Positions 1 to 6,856 of a stretch of DNA of 10,490 nucleotides are shown here, in pieces (position 1 is the stretch's first letter; each line of letters starts with the position of its first letter). This DNA is from a bacterium UBA2214 (GTDB lineage Bacteria; Zhuqueibacterota; Zhuqueibacteria; Residuimicrobiales; Residuimicrobiaceae), in NCBI GenBank assembly GCA_002327255.1, contig DCUM01000233.1:1-10490 (forward strand), read 5' to 3'. Below the pieces are notes generated by a model. It was not told the origin of the DNA. It did no database searches and saw nothing but the letters and a program-made list of their open reading frames with translations. The translations under genes were made by a program, and so were the position numbers.

Positions 1-308
1 CCGACCCGGCGGAAAAGCGGGTGCTGCTTAACACCTCCCTGCAGACCATGTCCCAGGCCCTCGAGAAAGCCGAACGCTTTGGACTGATTTCCCAAAATGA
101 TCGCACGGGTATTGAGCGTTTCAAGACCGCACTGCAGGCGAAACAGGATGAACTCAATGGCGTAAACGGATATGACCGCGTGGCTGATGCGCAGCTCAAC
201 GCCTTCGCTGATTATGTGGTGCAGGATATGGAACAGGCAGCGGAGACCGTGACCATCAGTCTGGTCGCGGCGCTCTTGATTATCATCGTCTTGATACTCC
301 TTGTTTAG
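1..308 (+). CDS. C-terminal part of a small tail-anchored membrane protein (5' end outside window)
   Basis: The reading frame is open from base 3, so the real start is probably upstream; a GTG at 21 would give 95 residues but has no visible ribosome-binding site. The visible part is soluble and charged (about 75 residues, rich in Ala, Glu, Gln and Asp, likely helical) and ends in one hydrophobic segment of about 20 residues (VTISLVAALLIIIVLILLV) that runs to the stop codon. This is the layout of a C-terminally anchored membrane protein with its body in the cytoplasm or periplasm. I recognise no family. The stop lies 38 bases before the ATG of the next gene, which suggests a shared transcript with the downstream lipoprotein gene. 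Confidence 0.6.
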   Translation, partial: DPAEKRVLLNTSLQTMSQALEKAERFGLISQNDRTGIERFKTALQAKQDELNGVNGYDRVADAQLNAFADYVVQDMEQAAETVTISLVAALLIIIVLILLV

Positions 309-346
309 ATGTGTTACCATCAGATCCTGATTCGCGGTATTTAAGC

Positions 347-1480
347 ATGTCTCGTTCAAACAACCGATCATTTGTAAGCACCACGCGACTTTACACCATC
401 TTCTTCGGTTGCGTGGTGCTTGGGTTGTTTCTCTTTTCGTGCAGTTCCATGCCTCCACTAAAGCATGAATTGCAACTTGAGGAGATGAACGCCCCGAAGC
501 CTCGCTATTCAATGGTTTTCATCATTCATGGTGACGGTGAATACCTTTACCACGACTCCCGCGGCGCAGCGCACAGAGCAGATGAGAAGGCCGTGGTTAC
601 AGCCAGAATCGTGGCGGAGCGCAATTTGCAGGCCGAAGTGTTTATCTTCCATCAAAAGCGCCGGCGGCATGCCATGCTCTTTTTCCCGCGTCGTGATGGT
701 GAATTCTATTACTACCGCCACGGAAAGCTGCTGGCCAGAGAGTCCTATTGGCGCAATCAGGGCGTATTGCGCTTCGATCCTGAAGTGATGCTTTATCGCC
801 GTTTCCACGCACAAGATCAGGATCAGCTACTGAAATTATTCCTTTATTTCGGCCACGAAATCCCCGAATTCGCTGGTACGGGTTATGATGCCTCTTACAA
901 GAACCGCCGTTTCACAGTCCGTGATCTTGCCAGCGGATTGAAAAGCTTCACGAGTGATTCGAGCAAGTTTGATCTCATCGTGCTTTCGACATGCAATAAC
1001 GGCACACCGTACACCATTGCCGAGTTGAGCCCCTATACGCGAACCATCATCGCTTCTCCCGATAATCTTCACCTCTCCTACCTGGATATCCGTCCACTCG
1101 AAGAGCTGGAGATCGGTTTGAACGATGGAGATGTTCCTGCGTTTGCGAGACAGTTCGCACATCAGGCTTTTGGCCGGCTGACGCAGGATATTCAAACTGC
1201 GATCACGGTTGCGGTATACGATGCAGAACACGTTCAGGGATACTTGAACGCGGTTGCAAATGCCTATCATCAGGCCTTGATCATCTTGCAGGGGCAGAAA
1301 CAGGGGGCTGCTGAGCGCTGCGATTGCGCCACAATACCGCAGTACACACTGCCCGGGATGAGTGCGGGAGTGGATGTTTTCTATCGCCCGCCGCGCTTTG
1401 GACGCCAAAAGCACAACCGGATCCATTCCGGCTGGGAATGCTGGAAACTTCCAGAACAATCATCTGACCAAGACCTGTGA
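347..1480 (+). CDS. Predicted lipoprotein, divergent C11/clostripain-like (clan CD) cysteine peptidase
   Basis: I chose the ATG at 347 (377 aa) because it gives a normal export signal: a short basic N-region, a hydrophobic core (residues 16-30) and a lipobox-like LFSC with Cys32. A GTG at 311 in the same frame adds 12 polar residues that would make the N-region too long. Neither start has a strong Shine-Dalgarno. The mature domain opens with a beta-strand and HGDG (residues 57-64). It carries FGHEIP with His170 and, 46 residues later, FDLIVLSTCNNG with Cys216, followed by TIAELSPYTRTIIASPDN. In family C11 and clan CD generally, a His after a hydrophobic strand and a Cys after a second strand form the catalytic dyad, and the segment after Cys resembles the C11 pattern (AELSPY...IAS). 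The family call is by pattern only, and activity is unproven. The C-terminus (about 340-377) is basic and aromatic and unrecognised. It sits three bases before the M48 pseudogene, so this was probably an envelope protease or protein-handling operon. Confidence 0.6.
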   Translation: MSRSNNRSFVSTTRLYTIFFGCVVLGLFLFSCSSMPPLKHELQLEEMNAPKPRYSMVFIIHGDGEYLYHDSRGAAHRADEKAVVTARIVAERNLQAEVFIFHQKRRRHAMLFFPRRDGEFYYYRHGKLLARESYWRNQGVLRFDPEVMLYRRFHAQDQDQLLKLFLYFGHEIPEFAGTGYDASYKNRRFTVRDLASGLKSFTSDSSKFDLIVLSTCNNGTPYTIAELSPYTRTIIASPDNLHLSYLDIRPLEELEIGLNDGDVPAFARQFAHQAFGRLTQDIQTAITVAVYDAEHVQGYLNAVANAYHQALIILQGQKQGAAERCDCATIPQYTLPGMSAGVDVFYRPPRFGRQKHNRIHSGWECWKLPEQSSDQDL

Positions 1481-1483
1481 ACC

Positions 1484-1888
1484 ATGAAAAAGTAACAAAC
1501 CGGATTTTTCGCCCTTCTGTTTGCCGCCTTACTGCTCCAGTCTTGCGGCCTCGTGTCGCTAACCGGAAGATGTCAGCTCTCACTCGTCTCTGATACTGAA
1601 ATGTTTTCGATGAACTTTGTCCAATACGACCCGTTCATGAAAGAGAGCAAGATGCGTTCCAGTTCAGCGCAGGCGAATTTGGTAAAAGGGGTCGGCCGTC
1701 GTATACAAAACGCTGTGTCCACTTACTTCGCCCAAAATGGCCTGCGCGAGGAATTGGATGGATTCGCCTGGGCATTCAACCACATTGACAGCAAGGAAGT
1801 CAACGCCTGGTGCATGCCAAGAGGAAAAATCGTGGTCTACTCCGGCATCCTTCCGGTTACCGAGAACGAAACCGGCATGGCCTATTAA
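1484..1888 (+). pseudogene. Broken M48-family lipoprotein metalloprotease (stop at codon 4, catalytic half missing)
   Basis: An ATG at 1484 begins Met-Lys-Lys followed directly by TAA (1493-1495). Past the stop the same frame stays open to 1888 and encodes a lipoprotein signal (FFALLFAALLLQSCG, lipobox LQSC) and then sequence typical of M48 lipoprotein proteases: PLTGR-like LTGRCQLSLVSD, a VKGVGRRIQNAV helix, and FNHIDSKEVNAWCMPRGKIVVYSGILPVTENE. In intact relatives this last motif leads within about ten residues to the HExxH zinc site (xxMGHEIAHAxARH). Here the frame ends at GMAY-stop, so no zinc site is present. Two independent lesions (nonsense at codon 4, loss of the catalytic half) make this a decayed gene. 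Internal starts at 1553 (GTG) or 1601 (ATG) could express a 95-111 residue fragment without signal or active site, but I see no good ribosome-binding site for them. It follows the C11-like gene by three bases. Confidence 0.85.
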
Positions 1889-2111
1889 AGAAAAGCGCCT
1901 TCAGCCGACACAAGGGCTATACCCATTAAAAAAAGAATAGAAACGAGTAACAGACCGTATGCGGGGTTCCGTTTTTTGTCTTATACCTTGTGCGACTGAA
2001 GCGCCATACGGCGCAGAGAAAGGGTAGGCCATGAAAATGCTTATCATTCTATATTTATGGACCACGAGGCGATAAAAATGTACGTTTGTTTCCAGAAAAG
2101 AGAAAACCGTC
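1889..2111 (+). promoter_or_regulatory. AT-rich leader region before the GT4/GH130 operon, with short hairpins
   Basis: This gap is more AT-rich than its surroundings. A 7-bp inverted repeat CCGTATG (1955-1961) / CATACGG (2005-2011) flanks a weak CGG-GGTT-CCG hairpin followed by a T6 tract (1971-1976). The right arm also lies in a separate perfect hairpin, GCGCC-ATAC-GGCGC (2001-2014), so the two pairings exclude each other. The T-tract hairpin could be a weak terminator for the upstream block. Promoter elements for the downstream operon must lie here or in the pseudogene, but I cannot pick out a convincing -35/-10 pair. The regulatory reading is inference from short repeats only. Confidence 0.3.
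2031..2075 (+). CDS. Possible 14-codon leader peptide
   Basis: A small open frame ATG...TAA encodes MKMLIILYLWTTRR, 36 bases before the GT4 start. A purine-rich stretch (AGAGAAAGGGTAGG, 2015-2028) just precedes its ATG and is a better ribosome-binding candidate than the one before the GT4 gene. It could be a translated leader coupled to the operon, or chance. There is no run of one amino-acid codon of the kind that marks classical attenuation, so this is only a suggestion. Confidence 0.15.
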   Translation: MKMLIILYLWTTRR

Positions 2112-4394
2112 ATGCCACATCATTCCACCAAATCAATACTCAAGCGTATTGCATTCATTGGCAATTACTCACCACGCCAGTGTGGCATCGCCACATTTAC
2201 CACCGATTTGTGTGAGGCCATCGCCAACCAATATCCTCATACAACCTGCATTGCACTGCCGGTCAACGATATCGAAACCGGTTATCCGTATCCGGCCCGC
2301 GTTCGCTTTGAACTGATGGAGAAAGATGTCGATTCCTATCGCCGTGCCGCCGACTTTTTGAACATCAACAATGTAGACCTGGTATCCCTGCAGCATGAGT
2401 ATGGAATCTACGGCGGACGCGCGGGCAGTCACATCCTGGTACTCTTACGTGAATTGCGGATGCCCATTGTCACAACATTGCATACCATTTTGCGTGAACC
2501 TGATCCCGATCAGAAACGGGTGTTACAGGAAATCGCTGCCTTGTCTGATCGGATGGTTGTGATGAGTCACCGTGGCGCAGCATTCCTGCGGGAGGTCTAT
2601 GGCGTGGCGCCAGAAAAGATTGATGTGATCCCCCATGGCATACCGGATGTGCCCTTTGTGGATCCAAGTTTTCACAAAGACTTGTTCGGCGTTGAGGGAA
2701 AAATCGTCTTGCTCAGCTTTGGCCTGCTATCGGCGAGCAAAGGCATCGAAACAGTCATCGCCGCCCTGCCGGCCATTTTGGCTCGGCATGCAAACGTGGT
2801 ATACATTGTCCTCGGGGCGACCCACCCCCACGTCATTCAGAACGAGGGTGAAACGTACAGGTTGTCCCTGCAATGGCTGGCCCATGAGAAAGGTGTGGAA
2901 GGTCAGGTAATTTTCTATAACCGGTTTGTCAGTTTGGAAGAGCTCATCCAATTCATCAGCGCCGCGGACATCTACATCACCCCCTATCTCAATGCGGCAC
3001 AAATCACTTCAGGCACACTCGCCTGCACCGTGGGTGCGGGCAAAGCAGTCATCTCAACGCCGTATTGGTATGCGGAAGAGTTGCTGGCCGAAGGACGGGG
3101 TGCGCTGGTGCCGTTTAAGGATCCGGCAGCGATGGCAGGCCAGGTGATTGACCTCCTGGACCATGAAGCGCAGCGCCATGCCATGCGCAAGCGGGCTTAT
3201 GTTTTTGGACGGGAGATGATCTGGCCACAGGTAGCCAGGCGTTATATGGAAAATTTCGAAAGCGTCCGATCAGAACATCGTCATTTTACGCACCCGGGTT
3301 TTTCCGTCAAGCCCCTGGACAAACGTCCGGGAGAACTGCCCCCTCTCAAGCTGGATCACCTGCGGCGCATGACCGACGAGACCGGCATCCTGCAGCACGC
3401 CATTTTCACCATCCCCAACTATCGTGAAGGCTATACCACCGATGATAATGCGCGCGCATTGATGGTCAGCGCACTCCTGGAAGCCCTGGGCAACAAAGAA
3501 GCGTTGGAACTGGCCTCCCGCTATCTCGCCTTTATCTGGTATGCCTTCAATACCGAATCGGGACGTTTCCGTAATTTTATGGATTACCGGCGCCACTGGC
3601 TGGAAACCGGAGATTCAGACGACAGCCACGGCCGCACCTTGTGGGCATTGGGCACGATTTTAGGCCGAACGAACACACCGGCATTGCAGAGTATGGCCGG
3701 CCAGGTGTTCGAGCAGTCATTGCCTGCCATTCTCAAAACGACCAGCCCGCGCGCCTGGGCGTTCACGCTGATTGGCATCCATGAGTACATGCAGCGCTTT
3801 GAAGGCGACCGCAGGGCCAGTCAGGTCCGGGATGAACTGGCGAAACGATTACTGACATTGTATCAAAACCACGCCTCAAAGGAATGGTGCTGGTTTGAAG
3901 AAAAACTGACCTATTGCAACGCGGCATTGTCGCATGCCTTGCTCATGTGCGGCCGTTCGATGCCCGACGCTGCCATGGCCGCAGCGGGACTGGAGTCCCT
4001 CTCCTGGCTGTCCGGTCTGCAGCGCGCTGACGCGGGGCATTTCGTTCCAATCGGATCCAATGGCTTTTTTCAGAAAAATGGCGTACGCGCCCGCTTCGAT
4101 CAACAACCCATTGAGGCGCAAGCCATGGTCTCCGCGTGTCTCGAAGCCTATAACATCAGCGGCGATAAACATTGGCGCACTGAAGCCCGCCATGCCTTTG
4201 AATGGTTTCTGGGGCACAACGACTTGAACCTGCCCATCTATGACCCGACATCAGGCGGATGCCGGGACGGTCTGCACCCCGACCGCCTCAACCAGAATCA
4301 GGGAGCCGAATCGACACTGGCGTTCCTCCAGGCCTTGCTGGAATTACGGCTCGCTGAAAATGCGCTGCTAACCATGGAAGCAGGTACCCAATGA
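2112..4394 (+). CDS. GT4-type (GT-B) glycosyltransferase fused to a C-terminal helical toroid-like domain
   Basis: This 760-residue cytoplasmic protein has two parts. Residues 10-385 form a GT-B glycosyltransferase: KRIAFIGNYSPRQCGIATFT at 11-30 is the family's N-terminal strand and loop, DVIPHGIPDV (171-180) joins the two Rossmann domains, and FGLLSASKGIETVIAALP (203-220) and ADIYITPYLNAAQITSG (285-301) belong to the nucleotide-sugar domain. The usual GT4 EX7E motif is not intact: the segment reads TSGTLACTVGAGKAVISTP. Residues 410-760 look like an (alpha/alpha) barrel, with repeated helix pairs and motifs YTTDDNARAL (441-450), DSDDSHGRTLWALG (501-514), WFEEKLTYCNAALSHALL (594-611), FDQQPIEAQAM (662-672) and NQNQGAEST (727-735), which is reminiscent of carbohydrate-active toroids. 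The likely role is transfer of a hexose from a nucleotide sugar, with the second domain binding or trimming the product. The exact reaction is unknown. It overlaps the GH130 gene by 4 bp. The start has only a weak AAAAGAG site, but residue 11 onward matches the family start. Confidence 0.85.
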   Translation: MPHHSTKSILKRIAFIGNYSPRQCGIATFTTDLCEAIANQYPHTTCIALPVNDIETGYPYPARVRFELMEKDVDSYRRAADFLNINNVDLVSLQHEYGIYGGRAGSHILVLLRELRMPIVTTLHTILREPDPDQKRVLQEIAALSDRMVVMSHRGAAFLREVYGVAPEKIDVIPHGIPDVPFVDPSFHKDLFGVEGKIVLLSFGLLSASKGIETVIAALPAILARHANVVYIVLGATHPHVIQNEGETYRLSLQWLAHEKGVEGQVIFYNRFVSLEELIQFISAADIYITPYLNAAQITSGTLACTVGAGKAVISTPYWYAEELLAEGRGALVPFKDPAAMAGQVIDLLDHEAQRHAMRKRAYVFGREMIWPQVARRYMENFESVRSEHRHFTHPGFSVKPLDKRPGELPPLKLDHLRRMTDETGILQHAIFTIPNYREGYTTDDNARALMVSALLEALGNKEALELASRYLAFIWYAFNTESGRFRNFMDYRRHWLETGDSDDSHGRTLWALGTILGRTNTPALQSMAGQVFEQSLPAILKTTSPRAWAFTLIGIHEYMQRFEGDRRASQVRDELAKRLLTLYQNHASKEWCWFEEKLTYCNAALSHALLMCGRSMPDAAMAAAGLESLSWLSGLQRADAGHFVPIGSNGFFQKNGVRARFDQQPIEAQAMVSACLEAYNISGDKHWRTEARHAFEWFLGHNDLNLPIYDPTSGGCRDGLHPDRLNQNQGAESTLAFLQALLELRLAENALLTMEAGTQ

Positions 4395-5332
4395 GCATTC
4401 TACCGACCAGTCTTTTTCACCGTCATGATCGCAATCCCATCCTGAGCGCCGCTGATTGGCCTTATCCAATCCATAGCGTTTTTAATCCAGGCGCCACGTT
4501 GCTGCCGGATGGAACTACGCTGCTTCTGTGCCGGGTCGAAGATCTGCGTGGACATTCCCATTTGACGGCCGCCCGTTCTGCCAACGGTATTGATAACTGG
4601 CAAATTGACTCCCATCCCACTTTGCTGGCCGATCCAGCGCATTACCCGGAAGAACTGTGGGGTGTCGAAGATCCGCGAATAACCTATATACCCGAATTAA
4701 ACTTATACGCCGTCGTTTACACGGCCTATACACGTGACGGCCCTGGCGTGGCTCTGGCGCTCACGGATGATTTCAAACAATTTGATCGCTATGGAGTGAT
4801 TATGCAACCGGATGATAAAGACGCTGCCATCCTTCCCCATCGGATTGATGGAAACTGGGCATTGATCCATCGCCCTGTCAGTTCGCCCGGAGCGCATATG
4901 TGGATATCGTATTCGCACGACTTGCAGCAATGGGGCAGCCATAAGTTAATGCTGGAAGCCCGGCTGGGTGGATGGTGGGATGCAAACAAGATCGGCCTTT
5001 CTCCCCCGCCGATTCAAACCGGGAAAGGCTGGCTGGTGATCTATCATGGCGTACGGCAGAACGCAGCCGGCTGCATCTACAGACTCGGCCTGGCCTTGTT
5101 TGACCTGCAAACACCGGAACTTTGCCTTCAACGCGGCGACGAGTGGATTTTTGGCCCGGAAGCACCTTATGAACAGCACGGGGATGTAGATAAAGTCGTT
5201 TTCCCGTGTGGCTGTACCATCGCCCCGGATGGCGACACGGTCCGGCTTTACTATGGTGCAGCGGATACTTGCATCGCGCTGGCCACCGGGAGTATCTCCA
5301 GAATGCTGGCGTGGCTTGAAGAAAACGGATGA
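4391..5332 (+). CDS. GH130 family beta-mannoside phosphorylase/hydrolase
   Basis: This 313-residue cytoplasmic protein has no signal peptide and is the usual length for a single-domain GH130 five-bladed propeller. Landmarks are FNPGA (31-35), LLCRVEDLRG (45-54), the hallmark WGVEDPRIT (90-98) with Asp94 at the position of the general-acid Asp of the family, DKDAAILP (142-149), HRP (160-162), WWDANKIGLSPPPI (195-208), VIYHG (217-221) and YYGAADTCIALA (287-298). In characterised mannosyl phosphorylases of GH130, Arg and His residues in the HRP and YHG regions bind phosphate. Both are present here, so phosphorolysis of a beta-mannoside to mannose-1-phosphate is more likely than plain hydrolysis, but subfamily and substrate cannot be set by eye. 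The ATG lies in the ATGA overlap with the stop of the GT4 gene, so translation is probably coupled and the two enzymes probably act on the same glycan. Confidence 0.9.
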   Translation: MSILPTSLFHRHDRNPILSAADWPYPIHSVFNPGATLLPDGTTLLLCRVEDLRGHSHLTAARSANGIDNWQIDSHPTLLADPAHYPEELWGVEDPRITYIPELNLYAVVYTAYTRDGPGVALALTDDFKQFDRYGVIMQPDDKDAAILPHRIDGNWALIHRPVSSPGAHMWISYSHDLQQWGSHKLMLEARLGGWWDANKIGLSPPPIQTGKGWLVIYHGVRQNAAGCIYRLGLALFDLQTPELCLQRGDEWIFGPEAPYEQHGDVDKVVFPCGCTIAPDGDTVRLYYGAADTCIALATGSISRMLAWLEENG

Positions 5333-5475
5333 GAACCGGAAGCCATCCACGGTCTGTTGCTCGAGCATGCCCTAAATGCAACCCGGCCACTGATTGTCAC
5401 TGGCGGCGATATCGTGCAGCCGTTCTTTTTCTCCGTTCAAGCCGGCATACGCCAGGAGCAAGCATGCAGCAAATC

Positions 5476-5502
5476 GCAGCCAGCCGCGATTCTGCTGGCT
5501 GC
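5476..5502 (+). terminator. Perfect 9-bp hairpin, possible end of the GT4/GH130 transcript
   Basis: GCAGCCAGC (5476-5484) pairs exactly with GCTGGCTGC (5494-5502) across a 9-base loop. It lies 144 bases after the GH130 stop on the same strand. No T-tract follows, so it is not a standard intrinsic terminator; it may stabilise a 3' end or be a Rho-associated structure. Confidence 0.3.
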
Positions 5503-5689
5503 TACGGATCACACCGGATCGGTGCCATCCTCTCCGCATGCAAGGCGCACCGCTGTTCTCGTTTCCCCTGCATATTCATGTCGCAACTTTTTGTAACCAT
5601 GCGCGTATGCCAGTATGACGGCGGATCGGATTTCCAAATGAAAAACGCCAGCGTCCCGTCTCGATATCTGTATGAGGCAATTGACCAAC

Positions 5690-5695
5690 AAGGAG
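5690..5695 (+). promoter_or_regulatory. Ribosome-binding site AAGGAG for the hydrolase-like gene
   Basis: A full AAGGAG lies six bases before the ATG at 5702 and decides that start over the in-frame ATG at 5672, which has no such site and would put ten polar residues before the signal peptide. Confidence 0.8.
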
Positions 5696-5701
5696 TTGCA
5701 T

Positions 5702-6574
5702 ATGATAAAATCTATGCACTTTTCCGGCGTGACGCTGCTGCTCCTCTGGCTTCCACTCGCGAGCCTCGCGGCCATCTCACCCCATGATGTTGTCCCCCCC
5801 AAACCGGTCCCGAATGCGCCCATTATGATCAACTCGCTGACGCGTGAATCCGTGATGAAAGACAAGGCGGTATGCACACAGCCCATACCGGTGACGTTGA
5901 GGCGCGAAGTGACCTGTTCATTCATGCAGACCACTTCATTGAACCTCTATTATGAAGAACAGGGTCGGGGGCAGCCCGTCATCTTGCTGCCGGCAAACGG
6001 CTTCGACTGCCATATCTGGAATGATCAGTTTGATGTGCTGGCGCAGTACTATCGCGTCATCCGTTTTGACGGGCGTCATCAGGGGCTGACGCGCTGCAGC
6101 GTCGATTCATTTTGCCCACTTGCCGACCTCTGCTGCCTGATTGAGCATCTCGGCATCGACAGAACGATCCTGGTGGGTGTATCGGAAGCTGCGGGGATGG
6201 CGGTTGATTTTGCCCTGATGCGCCCGGAAAAGGTCGCCGGCCTCATCCTGATCTCTCCGGCCGTGAATCCTCGTCGCAACCCGGGAGACGCAGCGCGTCG
6301 CCACGGCGCTGTGACGGCGCCATGGGCGCAGATAAAAGTGCCCCTCCTCATCATCACCGGGGAGTTCTATGATCCCGGCATACAGGCTTTCAAAGAGCGG
6401 CTGGCGCAGGAAGCGTACGATTGGCGCAGTGTGGTGATCGCCAATGCGTCACGGTGGGTGCACCTGGAAAAATCCGCTGAAGTCAACCGCGTCCTGCTTG
6501 ACTATCTGACACAGATCATTCCCTGGCGGTTGATGCCGCGGGGAAATGCCACCGAGATGCTGGTGTCGCGATGA
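5702..6574 (+). CDS. Secreted alpha/beta-hydrolase-fold protein, catalytic His replaced by Arg
   Basis: The product is 290 residues. Residues 1-24 are a signal peptide (hydrophobic VTLLLLWLPLASLAA, probable cleavage after ALASLA-type Ala), so it is exported. From about residue 80 the order is that of an alpha/beta hydrolase: LNLYYEEQGRGQPVILLPANG (strand and oxyanion region, 80-100), YYRVIRFDGRHQGLTR (116-131, in place of the usual DxRGxGxS), ILVGVSEAAG with Ser161 as nucleophile (156-165), LLIITGEFYD with Asp224 (215-224) and ANASRWVHLEKSAEVN (247-262). In relatives the last segment reads A-[SG]-H-x-x-H-L-E and the first His is catalytic. Here that position is Arg251 (codon CGG), although His254 remains. 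Only about 30 residues separate LILISPA from the VPLLIITG strand, so the lid domain is almost absent. It may be a non-catalytic binding protein, an enzyme with a relocated base, or a decaying gene. It stands alone, with no co-directional partner close by. Confidence 0.75.
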   Translation: MIKSMHFSGVTLLLLWLPLASLAAISPHDVVPPKPVPNAPIMINSLTRESVMKDKAVCTQPIPVTLRREVTCSFMQTTSLNLYYEEQGRGQPVILLPANGFDCHIWNDQFDVLAQYYRVIRFDGRHQGLTRCSVDSFCPLADLCCLIEHLGIDRTILVGVSEAAGMAVDFALMRPEKVAGLILISPAVNPRRNPGDAARRHGAVTAPWAQIKVPLLIITGEFYDPGIQAFKERLAQEAYDWRSVVIANASRWVHLEKSAEVNRVLLDYLTQIIPWRLMPRGNATEMLVSR

Positions 6575-6680
6575 CGGTGTCGTGGCCGGAGGAGCACCCC
6601 TGGCGCTGAAAAGGCCCGGGACCCGGCCCCTGAAGAGTCCGCTGATCAGGGCATCTATCTTTCAAAAGGATTTACTTCTG

Positions 6681-6824
6681 CAGCCTCAACCGCGGAGGAC
6701 GCCCATCATCCTCTTCTTTTTGCGCGGGCAACCGCAACCTCAGCGGCCGCCCGTCACCCCGGTCGTTTTTAGTGGGCCGCCGAAATCGCTGCGGCCGCCC
6801 GTCACCCCGGTCGCATGGCGCGGA
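6681..6824. repeat. Three tandem copies of a degenerate 48-bp unit
   Basis: The units are 6681-6728, 6729-6776 and 6777-6824. Units 2 and 3 share an exact 23-bp core (6743-6765 and 6791-6813) that begins with GCGGCCGC; unit 1 is more diverged. Since 48 is a multiple of three, the period is kept in protein frames. On the + strand the units read QPQPRRTPIILFFLRG, QPQPQRPPVTPVVFSG and PPKSLRPPVTPVAWRG; on the - strand each contains [RD]GDGRP-like or DDGRP followed by basic residues. Whether either is translated is unclear. Confidence 0.8.
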
Positions 6825-6856
6825 CTGCCGCGACGACAGGGTGCCGTAAAAAGCAA

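Larger units (their letters stand above)
5333..5701. other. Gene-free gap between the GH130 and hydrolase-like genes
   Basis: This 369-bp stretch holds no protein I can support. The GH130 frame stays open after its stop to about 5595 and another frame is open from 5329 to 5787, but the translations look random (rich in Arg, Ser, Cys and His) and the second runs into the next gene out of frame. The only clear structure is a perfect hairpin at 5476-5502. The last 12 bases carry the ribosome-binding site of the next gene. No convincing promoter is visible. Confidence 0.5.

Noticed and set aside
836..1459. 207-codon open frame on the - strand
   Set aside because: It is antisense to the C11-like lipoprotein gene, which has a signal peptide and coherent motifs; the reverse translation shows none.
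4878..5390. 170-codon - frame
   Set aside because: It is antisense to the GH130 gene, whose motifs are unmistakable.
5329..5787. 152-codon frame beginning in the end of the GH130 gene
   Set aside because: The ATGA overlap looks attractive, but the translation (many Arg, Ser, Cys, His) has no protein-like pattern and runs out of phase into the hydrolase-like gene, which has its own strong AAGGAG.
6681..6824. CRISPR-like array
   Set aside because: Only two units share an exact core, the intervals are not unique spacers but diverged copies of the same 48-bp unit, and no cas gene is present.
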